Below, piece after piece: positions 1 through 7,506 of a DNA stretch of 9,142 bases. The stretch covers positions 1 to 9,142 of the forward strand of contig CAZSOQ010000208.1 of assembly GCA_964608495.1 (NCBI GenBank), written 5' to 3'. The notes under the pieces are model-generated. The model saw nothing but the letters and a program-made list of their open reading frames with translations, was not told where the DNA came from and ran no database searches. How positions within the stretch are numbered: position 1 is the stretch's first letter; each line of letters begins with the position of its first letter. The position numbers and the translations under genes are program-made. Source of the stretch: JAKORR01 sp964608495 (GTDB taxonomy: Bacteria > Armatimonadota > Zipacnadia > Zipacnadales > FEN-943).

Positions 1-3000
1 GTGGGGTCAGGTGGAGCAGATTGCGTGGCCGGTGGGCGAGGCGACGGTGCGGGTGACCTGTGGTGAGAAGGCGGCGATGGCGTGGAACAGGACGCCGGGC
101 GAGCCGCCCCTGCGGGTCGAGGGCGACCGCGTCGAGCGCACGGGGCCGCCTGACGTAGGCCGAACCGGACGGCACACGGACATCGCCGACTACCGCTACT
201 ACGGCGACGGGCAGTGCAGCTTCAGCCTGGCCAAGTACGGGCTAGGGCAGCCGGAGCCCTTCGTGGCGAACGTGACCTTCCCGATGTTCGACCTGCGCGG
301 CAAGCCGGTGTACCTCAAGCGAGGCGGGGAGCAGCGCGCGCTGCAGAAGGGCCGGGATTACGACGAGATGGCGAACCGCTGGGACACGATCGTGGTGCGT
401 GGGCTCAGGTACGGCGACACGGTGGGGGTGGGCAGGATGGACGAGGCCGTGGCGTCCCTGCCGTGCCAGGTGGGCCGCACGCAGGGGCCCAAGCCGGACC
501 TGCCGGCGCCGGAGGACTTCAGGCTGGCGGACCTGCGGCTGGCGGCGAACCGGGCGCTGAGCTTCGACTGGGAGGACCCGGGGTCCTTCGCGGGCCTGGA
601 GAGTGGACGGCGGAACGTCTTCGGCGTGCCCTTCGAGACGGTCACTCCGGACTTCACCGGGGGCAAGGTCGGGGTGCGAGACCAGCGAGTGGTCGTGCGT
701 CTGCCCGGCCGGCACCTGTTCCTGCTGGTAGGGGAACAGGACGAGGGAGCGCGACTGACCGTGACGGCCGGTGGGAAGGAGCTGGCGGTGGACCTGAGCC
801 GCGCGGCGCCGGCGCTGCAGGGATGGCCGCCCTGCTTTGAGTGGACGCTGGCCATGGCCGAGCTGCCCCTGCCCGCGGCGGTGGAGGCCATCGAGGCGCG
901 GGGGTGCACGCTCTTCGCGGCCACGACCTACACCGGCGCGCCTCAGGGGAAGCTGGGCGAGATCCTGGAGGTGCTCAAGGACCGCCAGGAAGCTGTGGCC
1001 GCTGAGGCCCGGACGGTCGAGCAACTCACGGCTCTGCGCCCGCTCTTCGAGCGGCTGTCGGGCCACATCGCCGTCCTGCCGCCGGCGCGCAACACCAACC
1101 CGCGCGGCTCGGCCTTCGCACGGCTGCTGCACAGGGCCAAGCTGATCCAGCACGTTTCCTTCCTGCGGGCGGCGCAACTCGCGGACCCGGACTACTTCAA
1201 CACCGAGCGCTTCTGGATCGTGATCTACGCCTCGGGCGAGGAGTACCTGCAGAGCGTGAACGCCGAGGGCGATGGGGACCAGGCGCTGCAGCGGTTCCTG
1301 AAGGGCGGGGGCACGCTGCTGGTGCTGCCGACCGGGCCCTTCCCCTTCTACTACAACGAGACAGGGAAGGTCGTGGTGAACGCGCCGAAGTTCGGGCTGC
1401 CCATCGGCGGCTCGGGGCTTGCCGGCAGGGAGGACATGATCAAGGGGCTGGAGCTGCAGCCCTGGGAGAAGGCGCCCCGAGACCGGGTCCTGACCTTCCA
1501 CCGCAACCCGGACCAGCAGATCGTGACGTCGCTGCCGGAGAGCTTCCCCTTCCCGCTGCAGGAGGAGGGCGGGCCGACGGTGGATGAGCGGTGGCGGCCG
1601 ATCGTCAATGTGGTCGGCGACAGCGGGCGCTACGTGCCCCTTCTGACGCTGATGGACGACCAGGGGAGGAACTACGGCGAGGGCGCGGCGGTGATCGAGT
1701 ACACGGCCGGGCCGCTGGCGCCGGGGCGCGTGGTGTACGTGTGGGCCACGCTGCTGAGCCAGCGGGAGTACCAGAGCGCGCTCTTCGTGGACCTGATGCG
1801 CTGGACGCTGAGCAACACGCTGCCTCCGCCGGCGCAGGGGCTGTGCTACTTCACCAGCCAGCCGGTGAAGGTGGACGGGGTGCTGGACGACGCGGCGTGG
1901 CAGGGAGTGCCTGGCTTCGAGCTGCAGCGGGTGATCCGACCCCAGGCCGCCGAGGGCGAGAACGAGCCCACGCGGGTGATGCTGCGGTGGGACCGGGAGA
2001 ATCTGTACGCGGCCTTCGTGGCCGAGGACAGCGACGTGTGGGCGAGCATGAAGGAGCGCGATCTGTACCTGTGGGAGGAGGAGGTCGTCGAGGTCTTCGT
2101 GGACCACGACGGGGACGGGCGGGACTACAAGGAATTCGAGGTCAACCCGCTCAACAATGTCGTGGACCTGAACATACCCCAAGTGGCCCACGGCGACCTG
2201 GCGGCCGCGATAGCCTGGGACTCGCCCGGCTGGGAGACAGCAGTGCGGGTCGAGGGCACGGCCGACAACCGGGACGACAAGGACCGGCGCTGGGTGTGCG
2301 AGATGGCGATCCCGCTGAAGGACCTGGCGCCGGCGGACGCTCAGCCGGTTCCGGGAGCCACGTGGCGCGTGAACCTGTACCGCATTGACAGGCCCAACAG
2401 GCAGGACCCGAAGGAGGACATCCGCTTCTCGGCCTGGTCGGCGGTGCAGAAGGGATACCACGAGCCGGGGCGGTTCGGGTTCCTGACCTTCGCGGCCGAC
2501 CCCTACAGCGACGACTTCTCGTTGTACCGAGAGGGCGGGCCGCCGGCGGCGCCGTGGACGGTGGTCGGGGGTGAGTGGCAGGTGCGCGGCGGCAAGGCCG
2601 TGGGCAGGAACGGCGGGACGGACGGCTGGGTGCTGGCCGGGCTGCGCGGCGGGCTAGCCGACTGGACGGACTACCGGCTGACTGTGGCCTTCGAGCTGCT
2701 CAGCCGGGGCACCGACTGGCGCGACGGGCCCTGGTTCGGCGTGCGGTGCGCGGGCAGCGACGGGTACTTCGTCATGTTCACGAACCGCTCGGTCGAGGTG
2801 CACAAGAGCTGCCGCGGGCGAACGACGGGCGACAGCGTCAAGGTCGCCGACTGGCCCTTCAGCCTCGGGCCGGGCCTGCATGAGGCCGTGATCGAGGTGC
2901 GGGGCGCCGAGGAGGTCGTGGTGACCGTGGCCCTGGACGGCAAGCAGATCGGGGAGGCGCGGGACCGGGACGTGCTGGGGCTGGGGCCGGTGCCGGCGGG

Positions 3001-3091
3001 CGGTATAGCCCTGTGCCCGCGCAAGTGGAGCCAGGCGGAGGGCGATACGGTGGTGCGGTACGAGAGCGTGAAGGTGGAGCCGCTACGGTAG
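1..3091 (+). CDS. Multidomain carbohydrate-binding protein (amidotransferase-like + CBM9-like + LamG/DUF1080-like), 5'-partial
   Basis: The frame is open to the window edge (codons start at base 2) and no ribosome binding site precedes the first GTG at 11, so the true start and any signal peptide lie upstream. Numbering from GTG 11 gives 1026 residues. Residues 1-165 are unrecognised. Residues about 170-305 look like a beta-sandwich with a GVPFE motif, as in NPCBM-like modules. Residues 315-355 are helical. Residues about 395-602 resemble a class I amidotransferase/ThuA-like fold (FWIVIYASGEEY, then GGGTLLVLP at 432-440), but I see no catalytic Cys. Residues 612-826 are CBM9-like: VDGVLDDAAW start, EEVVEVFVD at 690-698, an acidic DHDGDGRD loop and FEVNP. 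Residues 834-1022 resemble LamG/DUF1080 (concanavalin-like) domains. The role is probably extracytoplasmic glycan binding. No hydrolase active site is recognisable, so enzymatic activity is unproven. The isomerase gene follows on the same strand. Confidence 0.8.
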   Translation, partial: WGQVEQIAWPVGEATVRVTCGEKAAMAWNRTPGEPPLRVEGDRVERTGPPDVGRTGRHTDIADYRYYGDGQCSFSLAKYGLGQPEPFVANVTFPMFDLRGKPVYLKRGGEQRALQKGRDYDEMANRWDTIVVRGLRYGDTVGVGRMDEAVASLPCQVGRTQGPKPDLPAPEDFRLADLRLAANRALSFDWEDPGSFAGLESGRRNVFGVPFETVTPDFTGGKVGVRDQRVVVRLPGRHLFLLVGEQDEGARLTVTAGGKELAVDLSRAAPALQGWPPCFEWTLAMAELPLPAAVEAIEARGCTLFAATTYTGAPQGKLGEILEVLKDRQEAVAAEARTVEQLTALRPLFERLSGHIAVLPPARNTNPRGSAFARLLHRAKLIQHVSFLRAAQLADPDYFNTERFWIVIYASGEEYLQSVNAEGDGDQALQRFLKGGGTLLVLPTGPFPFYYNETGKVVVNAPKFGLPIGGSGLAGREDMIKGLELQPWEKAPRDRVLTFHRNPDQQIVTSLPESFPFPLQEEGGPTVDERWRPIVNVVGDSGRYVPLLTLMDDQGRNYGEGAAVIEYTAGPLAPGRVVYVWATLLSQREYQSALFVDLMRWTLSNTLPPPAQGLCYFTSQPVKVDGVLDDAAWQGVPGFELQRVIRPQAAEGENEPTRVMLRWDRENLYAAFVAEDSDVWASMKERDLYLWEEEVVEVFVDHDGDGRDYKEFEVNPLNNVVDLNIPQVAHGDLAAAIAWDSPGWETAVRVEGTADNRDDKDRRWVCEMAIPLKDLAPADAQPVPGATWRVNLYRIDRPNRQDPKEDIRFSAWSAVQKGYHEPGRFGFLTFAADPYSDDFSLYREGGPPAAPWTVVGGEWQVRGGKAVGRNGGTDGWVLAGLRGGLADWTDYRLTVAFELLSRGTDWRDGPWFGVRCAGSDGYFVMFTNRSVEVHKSCRGRTTGDSVKVADWPFSLGPGLHEAVIEVRGAEEVVVTVALDGKQIGEARDRDVLGLGPVPAGGIALCPRKWSQAEGDTVVRYESVKVEPLR

Positions 3092-3161
3092 GCGTGGGGC
3101 GGGGCTGCGCAGAGCCCGGCTGGGAACCGGCTTCGCCGACGACGATGGCCGAACAACAGCC

Positions 3162-3168
3162 AAGGAGG
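3162..3168 (+). promoter_or_regulatory. Strong Shine-Dalgarno deciding the GTG start at 3178
   Basis: AAGGAGG lies nine bases before GTG 3178. The in-frame ATG at 3145 has no such site, so GTG 3178 is preferred and the protein then begins directly at the first predicted beta-strand of the TIM barrel. Confidence 0.8.
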
Positions 3169-3177
3169 CACGAACAC

Positions 3178-3963
3178 GTGACACTGGGCTTCATCACGGA
3201 CCGCAGTGAGCAGGACTTCTGGTTTGCCAGGGAGCATGGGCTCGAGCTCGAGGTGACGATCAACCCGCCCTTCGATGCCCTGGACGCGCTTGACTCCCTG
3301 CTGGGGCTGCAGGAGAGGTACGAAGTGTCGGTGGCGTCCTGCGGCGTATGGGGCGCCGAGCACACCAGCCCGGATGCCGCGACCGCCGAGGCGGCCCACG
3401 CGCTCGTGCCGCGGCTGATTGACTTCGCGGCCGACCTGGGGGCCACCACGTGCTGCATCGGGCTGGGGAACGAGGTCGAGGGCGCGTCGCTGCAGGAGCA
3501 CGTGGACCGGCTGCTGCCGCTGGTGGAGGAGTGGGTGGGGCTGGCGGAGGAGCAGGACGTGCGGCTGGCCCTGTACAACTGCCACTGGGCGAACTGGGCG
3601 CACACGCCCGAGGCCTGGGAGCTGATCTGGGGCGCGCTGGGCGAGACGTCGCTGGGGATCAAGTACGACCCGTCGCACGCCTTCTACGGGGGGCGGCGCT
3701 ACCTGCAGGAGCTGCTGGACTGGGGCGACAAGGTGACGCACGTGCACGTGAAGGACACGCTGAAGGTGGGCGACCGGATCGTGGAGGACGTGCCGCCCGG
3801 GATGGGGAGCATAGACTACGGGCGCGTGGTGGGCGTGCTGAACCACAAGGCCTACACGGGCTGTCTGTCCATGGAGCCTCATTCGGGGACCTGGGGCGGC
3901 GCAAGGCGGTACGAGGGGATCCTGATCGGGGTCGAGTACATGAGGCAGTTTGTGCTGGCCTGA
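3178..3963 (+). CDS. Sugar phosphate isomerase/epimerase-like protein (xylose isomerase-like TIM barrel)
   Basis: A 261-residue protein starting at GTG 3178, a usual length for single-domain AP endonuclease 2/xylose isomerase-like TIM barrels. It opens with the strand LGFITD and shows the family's late-barrel motifs: KYDPSH (D164, H167), HVHVKD (H188, H190, D193), GxGxIDY and SMEPH (E233). D164, H190 and E233 match three of the four usual divalent-metal ligands. The first ligand, normally a Glu after strand 5 (often xxxENH), is not obvious: the sequence there is LALYNCHW (Y133-W137). Family members interconvert or rearrange sugars, inositols or sugar phosphates in the cytoplasm. The exact substrate cannot be assigned. 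The gene lies 86 bases after the CBM9-like gene on the same strand, so it may be cotranscribed with it and take part in carbohydrate catabolism. No promoter is evident in the gap. Confidence 0.85.
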   Translation: MTLGFITDRSEQDFWFAREHGLELEVTINPPFDALDALDSLLGLQERYEVSVASCGVWGAEHTSPDAATAEAAHALVPRLIDFAADLGATTCCIGLGNEVEGASLQEHVDRLLPLVEEWVGLAEEQDVRLALYNCHWANWAHTPEAWELIWGALGETSLGIKYDPSHAFYGGRRYLQELLDWGDKVTHVHVKDTLKVGDRIVEDVPPGMGSIDYGRVVGVLNHKAYTGCLSMEPHSGTWGGARRYEGILIGVEYMRQFVLA

Positions 3964-4006
3964 CGGGTGCGGCCGACGGCTGTGGTGGTGGTGCGTCTGC
4001 TGTAGG

Positions 4007-4036
4007 CGCAGGTCGGCCCGAAGGGCCGCGCCTGCG
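4007..4036. terminator. Bulged GC hairpin between convergent genes (possible bidirectional terminator or dispersed repeat)
   Basis: GCAGG (4008-4012) pairs with CCTGC (4031-4035), extendable by C4007-G4036. CGGCCC (4014-4019) pairs with GGGCCG (4023-4028) around a GAA loop. T4013 faces C4029-G4030 as the only defect. It sits in the 97-base gap between two convergent stops. No T-run follows on either strand, so it is not a textbook intrinsic terminator. Such GC-rich stem-loops also occur as dispersed intergenic repeats. Confidence 0.5.
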
Positions 4037-4060
4037 GGGGTGGGGGTGCTGTGGTGCGGG

Positions 4061-6010
4061 CTAGTAGAGGATCTTGTGGTCGCGTAGCCCCGTCACGCCG
4101 TCAATCAGCAGCCACACCCCCGCCACGAGCATCGAGCCCAGGATCATCCCCAGGAAGAAGGGCCGGTAGCGCCGGAAGGCCTGCATGCCCCCGTACCGCA
4201 GCAGCAGCGTCTGACAGAGCCAGCCGATGAGCACCGATACCCACTCGCGCGCCAGGTACACGATGAAGCTCATGGCGTAGCCCACCGGATGGAGCGGCCA
4301 CCACAGGTACCTGATGCGCAGGTAGCTCAGCACGCACAGCTTGGCCGCGCCGTAGGCGATCAGCCCGAGGCTGAACCAGTCGGTGTGCCTGAGCTGGGAC
4401 GCGCTCACCTGCTCGAAGAACCGGCCGGGCTGTTCGGGGAGGCTGACGAAGCGGTAGGTATTGATGGCGACCCCGCCGTGGGTATACCCGGCATCGAGCA
4501 GCGCCCAGTAGGACACGGGGACGGCCACGGCGGTGGCCAGGACGATGGCCCAGGTCAGCTCCCGGGCGCTGGTGCCGCACTCGTCGGCGATCTTGAGCGA
4601 CTGCATGATCCGCGGCATGGGCGACACGCGCATGTCGTAGGTGAAGGTCAGGAGCATGGCCACCGAGGCCCAGTGGGTGGGCGACAGGGAGCGGAAGGGC
4701 ACCACGGCGCGCAGGATGTCGTGGGCGCGCCAGTGGGGCTCGTCCATCCACGGCATCCCGCCCTCCGACACGAGCCGGGTCATCGCCATCAGGTAACCGA
4801 AGGCCAACAGCAGGAGGACGACGCAGACGAGGACCGGCATCCCGGCGTAGGCACACCAGCCGACGAGGAAGGCGAAGGCCAGCAGGCCGCCCCAGACCGT
4901 CGTCCGGTAGGACAGAAGCTCGGCCTCTTCGTCGGGAGACTTCTGCAGCCGCAGGCCCGCGGCGACGACCCGGCCGAGGGGCCGGCGGGCGATCCAGAAG
5001 CTGACGAAGGCCAGGGCGAGATAGGCGCCGGCGGTCTGGTGGCCGGGGAAGGGGAATCGGTCGCCGCCGGCGGCGGTGGAGACGCCGGCCAAGCCGAGGG
5101 CGGTGCCCAGGACGGCCTCGACGCTCGAGAGCCAGTAGAAGGCCCACAGGCTGAAGGACACCTCGCGCGTGAGCAGGAAGCTCAGCCCGATGATGAGGGG
5201 CATGAAGGCGAAGCTGAGGGTGCCCACGGCGTTCCAGGGCCGGCCCCAGGACCAGGTGCGCACGACCTTGCCCCCCAGCCGCACCATCTCGAGCTCGGGC
5301 AGGTTGGGGTAGTAGGCGTGCAGGCCGTTGTAGAAGTGCAGGACGAAGGCGAAGACGAGCCCGGCCCACATGACCCTGTTGCGGAAGAAGGCGTTGAGCA
5401 GGCGACCCGGGGAGGTCTGCTCGATCATCTCGATGGGCACTGCCACCAAGGGGAAGAGAAGGCGCTCGCGCTGGATCCACTGGCGGCGGAAGATGCTCAC
5501 CAGGCTCATCATGACGACGTAGGTGGCGAGGGTGAAGGCCGTCCAGGCCGCCAGGGGCACGATCCAGTGACCCCAGGGCACGCCGAAAAGCGACCCCTCG
5601 TACAGGCCCCTGACGGTGGTGGGGTCTCGGGGCGCGATCCAGGCGGGGATGAAGGGTAAGAGGATTTCCTCGTACCGATTGGCGGGGGAGGCGTAGTAGT
5701 AGGGCCCGGAGATCATCGGCAGCAGCTTCTGGGCCAGGTCAATGGACGCGATGCCCGAGGCCATCACGACCATGGTGAACACGACGATGAGCTCGGGCCG
5801 GGTGAGGGCAAGATAGGGTCTGACGGCCCTAAGGAGGACGTTGAAGAAAAGGTAGATGCACAGGAAGACGAAGAAGCCGCCGATGGGGGGATAGGTGAGG
5901 GTGATCTGGGTGCCGTGGATGATGAGCTCGGCGTACTGGCTCCAGTGGCCGAGGAAGGCCGAGGCCAGAAGCCCGGTGATGACAGCTCGCCACGTCAGCC
6001 CGCGCAGCAT
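4061..6010 (-). CDS. Polytopic membrane protein, DUF6785/DUF6784-like (OPT-related)
   Basis: A 649-residue hydrophobic protein read on the minus strand from ATG at 6008-6010. I estimate 12-15 membrane segments, for example residues 46-66, 74-92, 148-172, 210-230, 262-282, 326-341, 372-413, 485-505, 545-565 and 616-637. Recognisable blocks are WIQRERLLFPLVAVPIEM (178-195), FPFPGHQTAGAYLALA (319-334), RLVSEGGMPWM (412-422), YDMRVSPMPRIMQSLKIAD (458-476) and LRYGGMQAFRRYRPFFLG (604-621). The pattern recalls the DUF6785/DUF6784 proteins of Armatimonadota and Planctomycetota, and the ERLLFP and C-terminal blocks recall oligopeptide transporter (OPT) proteins. A transport role in the cytoplasmic membrane is inferred; the substrate is unknown. 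The gene is divergent from the propeller gene and convergent with the isomerase. The Shine-Dalgarno is weak (AAGG five bases before the ATG), so the start is less certain than the frame. Confidence 0.8.
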   Translation of the reverse strand: MLRGLTWRAVITGLLASAFLGHWSQYAELIIHGTQITLTYPPIGGFFVFLCIYLFFNVLLRAVRPYLALTRPELIVVFTMVVMASGIASIDLAQKLLPMISGPYYYASPANRYEEILLPFIPAWIAPRDPTTVRGLYEGSLFGVPWGHWIVPLAAWTAFTLATYVVMMSLVSIFRRQWIQRERLLFPLVAVPIEMIEQTSPGRLLNAFFRNRVMWAGLVFAFVLHFYNGLHAYYPNLPELEMVRLGGKVVRTWSWGRPWNAVGTLSFAFMPLIIGLSFLLTREVSFSLWAFYWLSSVEAVLGTALGLAGVSTAAGGDRFPFPGHQTAGAYLALAFVSFWIARRPLGRVVAAGLRLQKSPDEEAELLSYRTTVWGGLLAFAFLVGWCAYAGMPVLVCVVLLLLAFGYLMAMTRLVSEGGMPWMDEPHWRAHDILRAVVPFRSLSPTHWASVAMLLTFTYDMRVSPMPRIMQSLKIADECGTSARELTWAIVLATAVAVPVSYWALLDAGYTHGGVAINTYRFVSLPEQPGRFFEQVSASQLRHTDWFSLGLIAYGAAKLCVLSYLRIRYLWWPLHPVGYAMSFIVYLAREWVSVLIGWLCQTLLLRYGGMQAFRRYRPFFLGMILGSMLVAGVWLLIDGVTGLRDHKILY

Positions 6011-6064
6011 GATGGCCTTGCCCCGGTGGCACAGGTCGGTGCCGGCGGGAGAAGGCCGGCCCGG

Positions 6065-6098
6065 GGCCCGTGAGGCTCGCGGCCGCGAGCCTCGGGCC
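6065..6098. repeat. 22-bp perfect palindrome with extended arms (operator or hairpin candidate)
   Basis: GAGGCTCGCGG (6072-6082) is followed immediately by its exact reverse complement (6083-6093). Outside it GGCCC (6065-6069) pairs with GGGCC (6094-6098), with only G6070-T6071 unpaired. In RNA this is a 16-bp stem with one bulge and a tiny loop. In DNA it is a symmetric site suitable for a dimeric regulator. It lies 61 bases from the membrane-protein start. Confidence 0.7.
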
Positions 6099-6238
6099 TA
6101 TTGGCTCCGCCGCGCGGGATTCCTCCCTTCGGCAGGCCTGCAGGATGATGCGGGGCGACGGCGAAGGCAGCGTCGGCAAAGACCAACACGGGCGATCGCT
6201 AGGACCGGCCCGCGGAGATGGAAGACACCTAACGAGTG

Positions 6239-6244
6239 AGGGAG
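6239..6244 (+). promoter_or_regulatory. Shine-Dalgarno favouring GTG 6254 for the propeller gene
   Basis: AGGGAG is nine bases before GTG 6254. The upstream in-frame GTG at 6236 has no purine-rich site at a workable distance, so 6254 is the better start. Confidence 0.6.
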
Positions 6245-6253
6245 CTGATAGAA

Positions 6254-7441
6254 GTGTCCGAGGACCTGGTGCTGGAGGCGCGGGCAGTGACATCCAAGCC
6301 CGACCTGCATTTCTTGGGTTACTACGACACCACTCCCTGGGACGCCACCGACAGGTACATGCTGTGCCTGCAGGTGGGCTTCCAGGGCAGGCCGCAGACG
6401 CCCGAGGACCACGTTACCGTGGGCGTGATAGACACGGCCGAGGGTAACCAGTGGCGCTCGGTGGCTCGGACACCGGCCTGGAACTGGCAGATGGGCACGC
6501 GACTGCAGTGGCTGGGCTCTGAGCCGGACAGGCTGATAATCCACAACGACCGCGAACGCAACCGTTTTGTGTCCATCATACGCGACGCCTTCACCGAAGA
6601 CATCGAAGCCGTGCTTCCCTTGCCGATCTATGCGGTCAACACCTCCGGCACGCGGGCGGTGACGCTGAACTTCTCGCGAGTGGCCCGGACGAGGCCCGGG
6701 TACGGCTACGTGGGGCTGCCGGACCCGGGCGAGGGCGTGCTGTGCCCGGAGGACGACGGCATCTGGGTAATGGACGTGCCGAGCGGCGAGAACGAGCTGA
6801 TCATCACCCTGGCGCAGGCGGCGCAGATCGAGCGCCGGGCGGATATGGACGGGGCGGAACACTGGTTCAATCACCTGCTGTGGGCGCCGGACTCCGACCG
6901 ATTCATCTTCCTGCACCGCTGGAAGCGTGAGCAGGACCGGGCGTGGTTCACGCGCCTGTTCACGGCGAAGTGCGACGGCACGGACATCTGCCTGCTGGCG
7001 GATGACGACCTGGTGTCCCACTTCGATTGGCGGGACCCCGACCACGTGCTGGCCTGGGCGCGGGTGGAGGGACTGGGCGACTACTACTTCCTCTTCCAGG
7101 ACCGGGCGGGGACAGGGGCGGCCGGCAGCCCCAAGATCGTGGGCCAGGGCGTGCTGACCTGCGACGGGCACTGCTCCTACTCGCCCGACCGGCGCTGGAT
7201 CCTGACGGACACCTATCCGGACGCGGAGAAGAAGCGGACGCTGCTGCTGTACAACGAAGAGAGCGGCCAGAGGGTTGACCTGGGCAGGTTCTACTCGATG
7301 CCCGTCGGGGACGTCCAGTGCCGCTGCGACCTGCACCCGCGGTGGGATCGCGCGGGGAGCATGGTGTGCTTCGACTCGACCCACGAGCAGGAGCGCCAGC
7401 TCTACGTGATGGACGTCTCCGGGATCGTGGGCAAGGGATAG
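6254..7441 (+). CDS. TolB/WD40-like beta-propeller protein with histidine array
   Basis: A 395-residue protein from GTG 6254 (or 401 from GTG 6236). It consists of repeated beta-blades. An N-terminal LGYYDTTPWD (21-30) is followed by AWNWQMGTRLQWL (75-87), RTRPGYGYVGLPDP (146-159) and EDDGIWVMD (166-174). Four blade-start motifs share His three residues before an aromatic: H207/W210 with APD, H256/W259 with DPD, H306/Y309 with SPD, and H361/W364 with D. Such HxxWxPD units are typical of TolB-like propellers, and oligogalacturonate lyases (PL22) use a similar set of central histidines to hold a metal. No signal peptide is visible, so it is probably cytoplasmic. I recall the family from Planctomycetota-like genomes without a known function. 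A lyase or sugar-processing role is inference only. The gene is divergent from the OPT-like membrane protein, with the GNAT gene 65 bases downstream. Confidence 0.8.
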   Translation: MSEDLVLEARAVTSKPDLHFLGYYDTTPWDATDRYMLCLQVGFQGRPQTPEDHVTVGVIDTAEGNQWRSVARTPAWNWQMGTRLQWLGSEPDRLIIHNDRERNRFVSIIRDAFTEDIEAVLPLPIYAVNTSGTRAVTLNFSRVARTRPGYGYVGLPDPGEGVLCPEDDGIWVMDVPSGENELIITLAQAAQIERRADMDGAEHWFNHLLWAPDSDRFIFLHRWKREQDRAWFTRLFTAKCDGTDICLLADDDLVSHFDWRDPDHVLAWARVEGLGDYYFLFQDRAGTGAAGSPKIVGQGVLTCDGHCSYSPDRRWILTDTYPDAEKKRTLLLYNEESGQRVDLGRFYSMPVGDVQCRCDLHPRWDRAGSMVCFDSTHEQERQLYVMDVSGIVGKG

Positions 7442-7506
7442 GCAGGCGGCGTGCCGCAGCAGGCGATGGGGGAGACAGGGGTGCGCGGGGCAGGGCAAGA
7501 CGACAC

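Larger units (their letters stand above)
6011..6253. other. Divergent intergenic control region
   Basis: About 243 bases separate the start codons of the minus-strand membrane protein and the plus-strand propeller. It must hold the promoters of both unless they are read from further away, but I find no convincing -35/-10 pair on either strand. It contains the long palindrome at 6065-6098, a short one (GCAGGCCTGC, 6132-6141) and GCGATCGC at 6192-6199. The stretches of open reading here are GC-driven and have no family features. Confidence 0.6.

Noticed and set aside
11..13. GTG as the true start of the first gene
   Set aside because: No Shine-Dalgarno can be seen and the frame stays open to the window edge, so the gene most likely begins upstream.
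242..2461. Long minus-strand open frame of 739 codons
   Set aside because: It lies fully antisense to the CBM9-like gene, its translation is Arg/His/Pro-rich without family motifs, and such shadows are common in GC-rich DNA.
3013..3177. Upstream in-frame extension of the isomerase gene, including ATG 3145
   Set aside because: It would overlap the preceding gene, encodes Gly/Arg/Pro-rich sequence outside the TIM barrel, and lacks a ribosome binding site, whereas GTG 3178 has AAGGAGG at nine bases.
2671..3882. Minus-strand open frame of 403 codons across the first two genes
   Set aside because: It covers two well-supported plus-strand genes and their gap, and has a low-complexity composition with no recognisable domain.
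4289..5659. Plus-strand open frame of 456 codons
   Set aside because: It is antisense to the polytopic membrane protein, and its Gly/His/Glu/Gln-rich translation is the expected complement of hydrophobic codons.
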